From CAZVAR01 sp964625225 (GTDB lineage Bacteria; Pseudomonadota; Alphaproteobacteria; JAJUGE01), in the NCBI GenBank assembly GCA_964625225.1, contig CAZVAR010000024.1:1-29762 (forward strand): a DNA stretch of 29,762 bases. Direction: 5' to 3'. Below are positions 23,552-29,762 of this stretch, in pieces. How positions within the stretch are numbered: position 1 is the first letter of the stretch; the number at the start of each line of letters is the position of its first letter. The notes below the pieces were generated by a model. That model saw nothing but the letters and a program-made list of their open reading frames with translations, was not told where the DNA came from and did not search any database. The position numbers were made by a program, and so were the translations under genes.

Positions 23552-24175
23552 TCACGGCAGCCGCAGCGGCTCGCTCTCGTCCGCGAGCGCCCGCTCCAGG
23601 AACTCGAGCCGGTCCTGGCCCCAGAACGGCTCGTCGCGGTAGATGTAGGTCGGAGCGCCGAAAACTTTGCGCGCTTGGGCCTCCTCGGTGAGCCGCCGAT
23701 ACTCCGCCTCGGTGGCGGGCTCGCCGGCCGCCTCCAGGAGACGGGCGCCGTCCATGCCGGCCGCGTCGGCGATCGCCTTCAGCGTTCCGGGGTCGGCGAC
23801 ATTGCGATCCTCGACCCAGACCGCGCGCATCAGCGCGCCGGCCAGTCTTCCGGCATCGTCGCCTGCCTGCTGCGCGGCGAGCACCATCCGGTTCGCCAGC
23901 GTCGCATCCGCGGGGAAGTATCTCGGACGCAGGTTGAGCGGCCGGTCGCGGTATGCACGCCAGCGCTGCAGTTCGATCAGCCGGTAGTGCTGCCGCTGCA
24001 CCGGCCGCTTGTCCAGCGGCAGCCCGCCGGAGACCTGGAAGACGGCGGCCATATTGACTGGCTTGTGAACGACCCGGGCCTCCCGACGCCGAGCCATCGT
24101 CAGTAGGAGGTCGTGCCCGAGATAGGTCCAAGGGGATGTGACGGTGAAGTAGTAGTCGACCGTCTTCTCGCTCAC
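23552..24175 (-). CDS. HCCA isomerase / DsbA-like thioredoxin-fold protein, copy 2
   Basis: A 207-residue paralog with the same plan: DYYFTVTSPWTYLG with S14-P15 at the active position, HKPVNMAAVFQVSGG, PLNLRPRYFP, and VFGAPTYIYRDEPFWGQDRLEFLERAL; the last part closely echoes the end of copy 1 (WGQDRLDFLERAL). The K-P-V and S-P-W-x-Y-L-G elements are the glutathione-site region in kappa-class relatives. It starts 13 bp after the stop of the acyl-CoA ligase gene and is 21 bp before copy 1, so all are in one transcript. Divergence between the copies is moderate and suggests either separate substrates or a heterodimer. Confidence 0.87.
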   Translation of the reverse strand: MSEKTVDYYFTVTSPWTYLGHDLLLTMARRREARVVHKPVNMAAVFQVSGGLPLDKRPVQRQHYRLIELQRWRAYRDRPLNLRPRYFPADATLANRMVLAAQQAGDDAGRLAGALMRAVWVEDRNVADPGTLKAIADAAGMDGARLLEAAGEPATEAEYRRLTEEAQARKVFGAPTYIYRDEPFWGQDRLEFLERALADESEPLRLP

Positions 24176-24188
24176 GCCCGTCTCCTTC

Positions 24189-25820
24189 TCATGTCTCCGC
24201 CTGCTGCCGGGCGATTTCGCGTTCCCGCAGCTCCCGGCGCCGGATCTTGCCGGTGGCGGTCATCGGCAGTTCTTCGACGAACGCCACCTGCCGCGGATAC
24301 TCGTGGGCCGACAATCGGGCCCTGACGAAATCCCGCATCTCCTGTTCGAGGGACGCGTCCGGCACGTGGCCGGGCCGCAGCACGACGAACGCCTTGACGA
24401 TCTCGGTCCGGACCGGGTCCGGCACACCGACCGCGGCGGCCAGCGCCACCGCCGGATGCCGCATTAGGCATTCCTCGATCTCGCCCGGCCCGATCCGGTA
24501 TCCGGAGCTGGTGATGATGTCATCGTCGCGGCCGACGAAACGGAAATAGCCGTCCTCGTCCCGGGTTGCCGTGTCGCCGGTCAGGAGCCAATCACCGGCG
24601 AACTTCCGCCGTGTGGCCTCCGGGTTCCTCCAGTATTCCAGGAACATGACCGGGTCCGGACGCCGGACAGCGACCTGCCCGGGCACGCCCGGCGGCAGCA
24701 ACCGGCCCTCCTCGTCGACCACTTCGACGACATGGCCGGGCACCGGCCGCCCCATCGCACCGGGCCGCACCGGCAGCAGCGACGCGCAATTGGCCAGGAC
24801 CAGATTGCACTCGGTCTGGCCGTAGAACTCGTTGATGGTGAGGCCGAAGGTCTCGCGGCCCCAGTCCAGGAGCTCGGATCCGAGGCTTTCCCCACCGCTG
24901 CCGATGCTGCGCAGTGCGACGCGGTGACGCGTCTGCGGACTTGGCACCTGCCGCATCAGCTTCAGCGCCGTCGGCGGGAGGAAGGCATTGCGCACACCGT
25001 GCGCCGCCATCAGCGCGAACGCCTCCTCCGGGTCGAACTTGCTCGAACGGTGGGCCAGCACCGGCACGCCGTGATGCCAGGAGGGCAGCAGCACGTCCAG
25101 CAGGCCGCCGGCCCAGGCCCAGTCGGCCGGAGTCCAGAACAAGTCTCCCGGTTCGGGGAAGAATTCCTGCGGCATCTCCACGCCCGGCAGATGGCCGAGC
25201 AGCACGCGATGCGCGTGAAGCGCTCCCTTGGGTGGTCCGGTCGTGCCGGAGGTGTAGATCAGCATTGCCGGGTCGTCGGCGGCCGTCGCGACTGGCCGGA
25301 ACCGGTCCGATCCCCGCTCCAGCGTGTCCCAGAAATCGAGCGCACCGCCCGTGTCCCCTCCGGCGACCAGGAGGCACTCGAGAGCCGGCAACCGGTCGCG
25401 CAGGGCAGTCAGCTTCGGCAGATTGGCGCCGTTCGTGACGATCGCCCGGGCGCCGCTGTCCGTCAGACGGTATTCGAGGGCGTCCTCGCCAAACAGCGTG
25501 AACAGCGGTACCGCCACTGCCCCGAGCTTGTAGACGGCGAGGTGCGCGATGGCCGTTTCCGGGCATTGCGGAAGCAGGATACCGACCCGATCGCCGCGGC
25601 CGATCCCCTGTGCCGCCAGGACGTTCGCACAGCGGTTCGACCACCGCGCCAGGTCGCCGAAGCTGTAGTTCCGAACCACCCCGTTCTCGTCACGGTAGAC
25701 GAGCGCGAGCTGCTCCGGCGGCTGCCGGTCGCAGACATCGACCGCGATGTTGTACTGGGAGGGGATCTGCCAGCGGAAGTCGCGATAGATCTCGTCGTAG
25801 GTGCCGGCCCGCTGCAGCAT
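24189..25820 (-). CDS. Acyl-CoA ligase, acetyl/medium-chain type (AMP-forming)
   Basis: A 543-residue adenylate-forming enzyme that activates a carboxylic acid to its CoA thioester using ATP. Seen: the phosphate-binding loop YTSGTTGPPKG (189-199); TPADWAWAGG; FYGQTE; LLTGDTATRDEDGYFRFVGRDDDIITSSGYRIGPGEIE (hinge region); and the catalytic Lys K525 in TATGKIRRREL. The overall plan is that of medium-chain/benzoate-type ligases of the acetyl-CoA synthetase group. A GGGAGGAG ribosome site precedes the ATG. It starts 57 bp downstream of the FAD oxidoreductase gene. In this operon it may activate an acid formed from an amino- or aromatic-acid pathway. The exact acid is not deducible. Confidence 0.93.
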   Translation of the reverse strand: MLQRAGTYDEIYRDFRWQIPSQYNIAVDVCDRQPPEQLALVYRDENGVVRNYSFGDLARWSNRCANVLAAQGIGRGDRVGILLPQCPETAIAHLAVYKLGAVAVPLFTLFGEDALEYRLTDSGARAIVTNGANLPKLTALRDRLPALECLLVAGGDTGGALDFWDTLERGSDRFRPVATAADDPAMLIYTSGTTGPPKGALHAHRVLLGHLPGVEMPQEFFPEPGDLFWTPADWAWAGGLLDVLLPSWHHGVPVLAHRSSKFDPEEAFALMAAHGVRNAFLPPTALKLMRQVPSPQTRHRVALRSIGSGGESLGSELLDWGRETFGLTINEFYGQTECNLVLANCASLLPVRPGAMGRPVPGHVVEVVDEEGRLLPPGVPGQVAVRRPDPVMFLEYWRNPEATRRKFAGDWLLTGDTATRDEDGYFRFVGRDDDIITSSGYRIGPGEIEECLMRHPAVALAAAVGVPDPVRTEIVKAFVVLRPGHVPDASLEQEMRDFVRARLSAHEYPRQVAFVEELPMTATGKIRRRELREREIARQQAET

Positions 25821-25877
25821 CTTGTGGCTCCTCCCGCCTGCTCCTCCGGCTATTCTATCGGGGCGCGGCCTCCGTTC

Positions 25878-26984
25878 CTACTCGCTCGTCATTTGCAATA
25901 CGGCGTCGGCGATTGCGGGCGACGCCGTCAGGCCGGGGGATTCGATGCCGAACAGATTGACGAGGCCGGGAATGCCGTGCGTCCGCGGGCCCTGGAGCAT
26001 GAAGTCCGGCTGCGGCTCGCCGGGCCCGTGAATCTTCGGCCGGATGCCGGCATAGGCGGGTTGGAGGGTACCGTCCTTCAGATCGGGATAGTAGGTGCGG
26101 ATCGCGGCGTAGAAGCGCTCCGCCCGTTTCGGGTCGACCTCGTAGTCCAATCTGTCGACCCATTCGAGATCCGGTCCGAACTTGCACTGACCGGCGAGGT
26201 CGAGCGTCACATGGACCCCGAGCACCGAAGCCTCCGGCATGGGATAGACGAGGTGCGTGAAGGGCTGCTTGCCGGCGACCGAGAAGTAATTGCCTTTGGC
26301 GAGATAGGCCTTCGGGATCAGGTTGCGCGGCATGCCCTCGATCGCGGCGGCGAGCTGCGGCGCATGCAGCCCGGCGCTGTTGACGACGGTGCGGCACAGC
26401 AGTTCCGTCGCCTCGGCGCCGCCGACATGGAGCAGGATGCCGTCGGCCGTGACCATGCCGCGCTCGACCGGCGAGCGGAACGCGATCATCGCCCCGTGCG
26501 CTTCGGCGTCGCCCTGATAGGCAAGCATCAGTCCGTGGCTGTCGATGATCCCGGTCGAGGGCGAGAACAGCCCGGCAACCGCCCGCACCGCCGGCTCCAG
26601 CCGCTTGACGGCCTCCGCGTCGAGCCACTCCAGGTCGTCGACACCGTTGGCCGCCGCCAACTCGCGCAAGGCAGCCAGGCGTGGCACTTGGCTCTGCTCG
26701 CTGGCGACGATCAGCTTGCCGAGCCGCTTGTGCGGGACGCCGTGAGCGGCGCAGTAGTTGTAAAGCCAGAGCTTGCCGGCGACGCAGGCCCGGGCCTTGA
26801 AGCTGCCGGTCGGATAGTAGATGCCGGCGTGAATGACTTCGCTGTTCCGGGAACTCGTCTCGGTTCCGATCGTGTCGGCCGCCTCGAGCACGATGACCTC
26901 GCGGCCGGCCATGGCAAGTCGCCGCGCGACCGCGAGCCCCACGACCCCGGCGCCGATGACGACGCAATCCACCCGCTCGGCCAT
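25878..26984 (-). CDS. FAD-dependent oxidoreductase, L-2-hydroxyglutarate oxidase-like
   Basis: A 368-residue flavoenzyme of the DAO/glycerol-3-phosphate dehydrogenase superfamily closest in pattern to L-2-hydroxyglutarate oxidases (LhgO/L2HGDH). Seen: FAD-binding VIGAGVVGLAVARRL (9-23) and VIVLEAADTIGTETSSRNSEVIHAGIYYP, which includes the SSRNSEVIHAG motif seen in this group; STGIIDSHGLM; VNSAGLHA; and KGNYF. The C-terminus has GIRPK and NLFGIESPGLTASPAIA. It likely oxidises a 2-hydroxy acid and passes electrons to the membrane. It leads the minus-strand run and is divergent from the VWA-like gene, with 148 bp between starts. That gap probably holds both promoters, but I see no convincing elements. 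Confidence 0.9.
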   Translation of the reverse strand: MAERVDCVVIGAGVVGLAVARRLAMAGREVIVLEAADTIGTETSSRNSEVIHAGIYYPTGSFKARACVAGKLWLYNYCAAHGVPHKRLGKLIVASEQSQVPRLAALRELAAANGVDDLEWLDAEAVKRLEPAVRAVAGLFSPSTGIIDSHGLMLAYQGDAEAHGAMIAFRSPVERGMVTADGILLHVGGAEATELLCRTVVNSAGLHAPQLAAAIEGMPRNLIPKAYLAKGNYFSVAGKQPFTHLVYPMPEASVLGVHVTLDLAGQCKFGPDLEWVDRLDYEVDPKRAERFYAAIRTYYPDLKDGTLQPAYAGIRPKIHGPGEPQPDFMLQGPRTHGIPGLVNLFGIESPGLTASPAIADAVLQMTSE

Positions 26985-27132
26985 AGTCTGTTGCCCCGTT
27001 TCGTCCGGACCGCGGAATTTCGCCGGAGGGGTGCCGAGCGGTCAAGCGGCGGGGCCCAAGGATGTGATCCCCCGGCGGTCGCGACTATATCTATCGACAG
27101 ACCGTCAGTGGCATCCTCGGTACCGTTGCGCC

Positions 27133-27870
27133 ATGGGGAATGAGAAAGACAGGCTCCCGGCCCGGCCGGGCCGGTCGAGCAGTGCCGAGATCGACGCGTT
27201 CCTGAGGAAGGTCGCGGCCGCGCCCGCTGTGCACGCGGCCGGCAGTCGCGGGCGGCTGGTCTTCGCCCTCGACGCGACGGCAAGCCGCGAGCCGACCTGG
27301 GACCGCGCCTGTCATATCCAGGCCGAGATGTTCCGGGAAGCCGAAACTCTCGGTGGCCTCGACGTTCAACTCGTCTTCTATCGTGGTTTCGGCGAGTGCA
27401 AGGCCAGTCCTTGGGTGTCGGATCCTGCGGTTCTCCGGCGCAAGATGACTTCAGTGACCTGCCTCGGCGGCCAGACGCAGATCGGTAAGGTGCTGCGCCA
27501 CGTCACCGCGGAGGCCAGGCGGCAGAAAGTGAACGCCCTCGTTTTCGTCGGCGACGCGTTCGAGGAAGAGATCGATGCGGTCTGCGCCCATGCCGGCGAA
27601 CTCGGTGTGCTCGGTGTGCCCGCGTTCATGTTCCACGAGGGAAACGACCCGGTGGCACGGCGGGCGTTCGAGCAGATCGCACGGCTGAGCAACGGGGCCT
27701 ATTGCCGCTTTGACTCCGGCAGCGCCCAGCAGCTTCGCGAACTGCTGCGGGCAGTCGCGGTGTTCGCCGCAGGCGGGCGACTCGCTCTCGAAAATTATGG
27801 AAGACGCCATGGCGGCGAAGCCGCGAGGCTCTCGGCACGGCTCAAGGCTTTGCCTCAAGGGCGCGGCTGA
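27133..27870 (+). CDS. VWA-like domain protein
   Basis: A 245-residue soluble protein. RLVFALDATASREPTWDRA (about 43-61) looks like the start of a von Willebrand A-type domain with the D-x-T/S-x-S metal motif in degenerate form (DATAS), followed by the TCLGGQTQIGKVLRHV segment and VNALVFVGDAFEEE, the typical second strand with a Gly-Asp. No signal peptide. The start is at MGNEKD (27133); the frame is open upstream only by chance. The J-domain gene begins 9 bp after its stop; the pair is probably one operon. Similar VWA proteins next to J-domain proteins occur in alphaproteobacteria, but no function is established that I can name. Confidence 0.75.
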   Translation: MGNEKDRLPARPGRSSSAEIDAFLRKVAAAPAVHAAGSRGRLVFALDATASREPTWDRACHIQAEMFREAETLGGLDVQLVFYRGFGECKASPWVSDPAVLRRKMTSVTCLGGQTQIGKVLRHVTAEARRQKVNALVFVGDAFEEEIDAVCAHAGELGVLGVPAFMFHEGNDPVARRAFEQIARLSNGAYCRFDSGSAQQLRELLRAVAVFAAGGRLALENYGRRHGGEAARLSARLKALPQGRG

Positions 27871-27879
27871 TCCTATCCG

Positions 27880-28572
27880 ATGATCGCCTACTTCGCTCTC
27901 GGCGTCCTTCTGCTGGCTGGCCTTCTGCTGATCGGCCGATCGTTCGTCTCTGCCGATCCCCGCCGGCTGGCGAAGATCGTGCGGGTGATCGCGATCCTCG
28001 TCGGAGGTGCGGTCGTGCTGTACCTCTCCCTGACCGGCCGGATCGGGATCGCTTCCATGGTGCTGTTCGGGCTGCTGCCCCTGCTGGCGCGGTGGAGGGC
28101 GCTCGGTCGGATGTGGCGGAATGCCGCCGGGCCCAGCCCCGGGCAGCAATCGGAGGTGACGACCCGGTTTCTTCGGATGAGTCTCGACCACGACACCGGC
28201 TTGGTCTCGGGCGTCGTCCTCGACGGACCGTTCCGCGGCCGCACCTTGCAGGAGCTGACCGGGGCAGAGCTGATCGACCTTCTGCGGCAGTGCCGGATCG
28301 AGGATCCACAGTCCGCGACCCTCTTGGAATCCTACCTCGATCGGACCGACCCGGGCTGGCGTACGGCGGATGCAGAGGCCAGTCGCGGCCCGGCGGCGGG
28401 CATGACGCAGGAAGAAGCGTACCGAATTCTGGGCTTGGAGCCGGGTGCCGACGAGGCGGCAATCAAGAAAGCACACCGTGAATTGATGCAGAAGGTCCAC
28501 CCCGATCGCGGCGGCTCCTCTTATCTGGCGGCCAAGATCAACGAAGCAAAGGATTTGCTGCTGCGAACCTGA
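27880..28572 (+). CDS. Membrane protein with C-terminal Pam18/Tim14-like J domain
   Basis: A 230-residue protein with two N-terminal membrane segments (about 2-19 and 35-50, perhaps a third at 55-70), a middle part (about 95-160) and a J domain at the extreme C-terminus (176-230). The J domain has the HPD tripeptide at 207-209 and ends HPDRGGSSYLAAKINEAKDLLL, nearly the sequence of mitochondrial Pam18/Tim14. J domains stimulate the ATPase of DnaK-type Hsp70. Membrane anchoring with a C-terminal cytosolic J domain would bring DnaK to the inner membrane. Function in bacteria is not well established. The ATG follows 9 bp after the VWA-like gene. Confidence 0.9.
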   Translation: MIAYFALGVLLLAGLLLIGRSFVSADPRRLAKIVRVIAILVGGAVVLYLSLTGRIGIASMVLFGLLPLLARWRALGRMWRNAAGPSPGQQSEVTTRFLRMSLDHDTGLVSGVVLDGPFRGRTLQELTGAELIDLLRQCRIEDPQSATLLESYLDRTDPGWRTADAEASRGPAAGMTQEEAYRILGLEPGADEAAIKKAHRELMQKVHPDRGGSSYLAAKINEAKDLLLRT

Positions 28573-28681
28573 TTCCGCCGGCCGCGTTTTTCTAAACCGT
28601 GCACCGCACCCGCATTGTTCCGAATGGCTCCCGCTTGTAGGGTGCCGTCAAAATTCGATCCGCCGCAGAGCAGGGAACCCA

Positions 28682-29551
28682 ATGTCTCGACGAGTCCGTA
28701 AAGCCGTGTTTCCCGTGGCCGGCCTCGGAACGCGCTTTCTTCCGGCCACCAAGGCGATCCCGAAAGAGATGCTGCCCGTCGTCGACAAGCCGCTGATCCA
28801 ATACGCGGTGGAGGAGGCGCGCGCCGCGGGCATCGAGCAGTGCATCTTCGTCACCGGCCGCGGCAAGTCGGCGCTCGAGGATCATTTTGACCGTGCCTAC
28901 GAGCTGGACGACACGCTCCGGCAGCGCGGCAAGAGCAAGGAGCTCGAAATTTCCGGAGCGATGGTCGGGGCGCCGGGCGCGATCGTCTATGTTCGCCAGC
29001 AGGAGCCGCTCGGCCTCGGTCACGCCGTCTGGTGCGCCCGCCATATCGTCGGCGACGAGCCGTTCGCGGTGGTGTTGCCCGACGATCTCGTGCAGTCCAA
29101 GCAGCCCTGTATCGGGCAACTCATCGAGGTGCACGAGCGCACTGGCGGCAACGTCGTTGCGGTGATGGACGTGCCGCGGGAGCACACGAATCGCTACGGC
29201 ATTCTCGATGTCGCCCACGATGACGGCCGGTTGGCCGAGGTTCGAGGTCTGGTCGAGAAGCCGGCCCCGGAATCGGCACCGTCCACCCTTTCGATCATCG
29301 GGCGCTATGTGCTGCTGCCGGAGATCTTCGCCTTGCTGGAACGGCAGGGTCGCGGCGCGGGGAACGAGATCCAGCTCACGGACGGCATGGCGGCGATGTT
29401 GGGCCGAAAGCCGTTCCACGGGCTGCGCTTCGAAGGCGAGCGGTTCGACTGCGGCGACAAGGCCGGCTTCCTGGCCGCGAACGTCGCATTCGCGTTGGAG
29501 CACCCGCAGCTCGCCCCGGCGATGCGGGCGATTCTGGAGCGATACCGGTAG
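28682..29551 (+). CDS. galU: UTP-glucose-1-phosphate uridylyltransferase GalU
   Basis: A cytoplasmic enzyme of 289 residues making UDP-glucose from UTP and glucose-1-phosphate. Seen: nucleotide-binding FPVAGLGTRFLPATKAIPKEMLPVVDKPLIQY, EEARAAGIEQCIFVTGRGKSALEDHFD, QQEPLGLGHAVWCA, FAVVLPDDLV (metal-binding Asp region), RYGILDV, LVEKPAP and FEGERFDCGDKAGFL, all typical of GalU. Normal length. It begins at the ATG at 28682 after a GGGAA. A weak promoter-like pair (TTGTTC 28615-28620, TAGGGT 28638-28643, 17 bp apart, 3 of 6 each) is upstream. It precedes ugd by 73 bp, so UDP-glucose would be taken to UDP-glucuronate for cell-surface polysaccharide. Confidence 0.98.
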   Translation: MSRRVRKAVFPVAGLGTRFLPATKAIPKEMLPVVDKPLIQYAVEEARAAGIEQCIFVTGRGKSALEDHFDRAYELDDTLRQRGKSKELEISGAMVGAPGAIVYVRQQEPLGLGHAVWCARHIVGDEPFAVVLPDDLVQSKQPCIGQLIEVHERTGGNVVAVMDVPREHTNRYGILDVAHDDGRLAEVRGLVEKPAPESAPSTLSIIGRYVLLPEIFALLERQGRGAGNEIQLTDGMAAMLGRKPFHGLRFEGERFDCGDKAGFLAANVAFALEHPQLAPAMRAILERYR

Positions 29552-29624
29552 GCGAGGAGATCCGGCTGTCCGCACACGGCGCGGCGGCAGCTGACGAGGC
29601 GGCACAACACGCAGCGAGCGAACC

Positions 29625-29762
29625 ATGCGGGTAGCGATGATCGGGACCGGCTATGTCGGTCTGGTGACGGGTGCGTGTTTTTCCGAGTTCGGGGTCGAGG
29701 TCTGCTGCGTCGATTCGGACGCGGAGAAGATTCGGCGGCTTTCGGAGGGGGAGATCCCGATC
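29625..29762 (+). CDS. ugd: UDP-glucose 6-dehydrogenase, N-terminal part only (window ends)
   Basis: First 46 codons: MRVAMIGTGYVGLVTGACFS with the NAD-binding GxGYVG motif at once after the start, then EFGVEVCCVDSDAEKI with the acidic residue that binds the NAD ribose. This is the invariant N-terminus of UDP-glucose dehydrogenase, which oxidises UDP-glucose to UDP-glucuronate. GCGAGCGA lies before the ATG, a weak ribosome site. Placement after galU is the normal pairing. The gene runs off the right edge. Confidence 0.93.
   Translation, partial: MRVAMIGTGYVGLVTGACFSEFGVEVCCVDSDAEKIRRLSEGEIPI

Noticed and set aside
24732..27143. 803-codon plus-strand frame
   Set aside because: Antisense to the acyl-CoA ligase and FAD oxidoreductase genes, both with clear motifs.
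28569..28602. Possible intrinsic terminator (CGGCCG followed by five T) after the J-domain gene
   Set aside because: A T-run is present, but the palindrome CCGGCCG cannot form a stem with a viable loop, so it does not meet terminator criteria.

Overview
The window is compact, GC-rich DNA with close-packed genes and frequent GTG/TTG starts. Gene content points to an alphaproteobacterium, probably in or near Rhodospirillales. The clues are a polyhydroxyalkanoate depolymerase, TRAP transporters, a PutA without an N-terminal ribbon-helix-helix domain, a Pam18-like J-domain protein and RraA-family paralogs. This taxonomic reading is inference from gene content; no rRNA or tRNA gene is visible.

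Layout. (1) 1-2251 (-): mutS, cut by the left edge, divergent from an M20 amidohydrolase (2499-3662, +). (2) 3904-7291 (+): a DehI-family protein, a DUF4149 membrane protein, a SCO1/SenC copper protein and an intracellular PHA depolymerase. (3) 7292-7723: gene-free DNA holding a regular C-tract (G-quadruplex) array. (4) 7724-12540 (+): two tandem cyclase-family hydrolases followed by a complete TRAP transporter (dctP, dctQ, dctM), then a DUF6152 and a DUF6644-like pair (12688-13544). (5) 13549-16977 (-): an orphan TRAP binding protein, a 521-bp empty gap, two tandem RraA-family proteins and a small OmpA-like lipoprotein-sized protein; the last three are joined by overlapping stop/start codons. 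(6) 16978-17749: a gene-poor stretch with a decayed fragment of a CYP152-type P450. (7) 17750-21179 (+): putA, then bfd (2Fe-2S bacterioferritin-associated ferredoxin) behind a convincing promoter that overlaps a Fur-box-like site. (8) 21185-26984 (-): a probable six-gene operon: FAD oxidoreductase of the L-2-hydroxyglutarate oxidase type, acyl-CoA ligase, two tandem HCCA-isomerase-like thioredoxin-fold proteins, a leucine/phenylalanine-type dehydrogenase and a PadR-like regulator. (9) 27133-29762 (+): a VWA-like protein with a membrane J-domain protein, then galU and the first 46 codons of ugd (UDP-glucuronate synthesis).

Functionally the window is mostly catabolic: uptake of organic acids by TRAP systems, hydrolysis or aldol cleavage of the imported compounds, amino-acid oxidation (PutA, LeuDH) and CoA activation. 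A tandem-paralog pattern recurs three times (cyclases, RraA proteins, isomerases). No mobile element, CRISPR array, phage gene or defence system was seen. The most distinctive observations are the P450 relic, the Fur/bfd promoter with a TTG start, the C-tract array, the coupled RraA-RraA-OmpA unit and the HCCA-isomerase/LeuDH operon.
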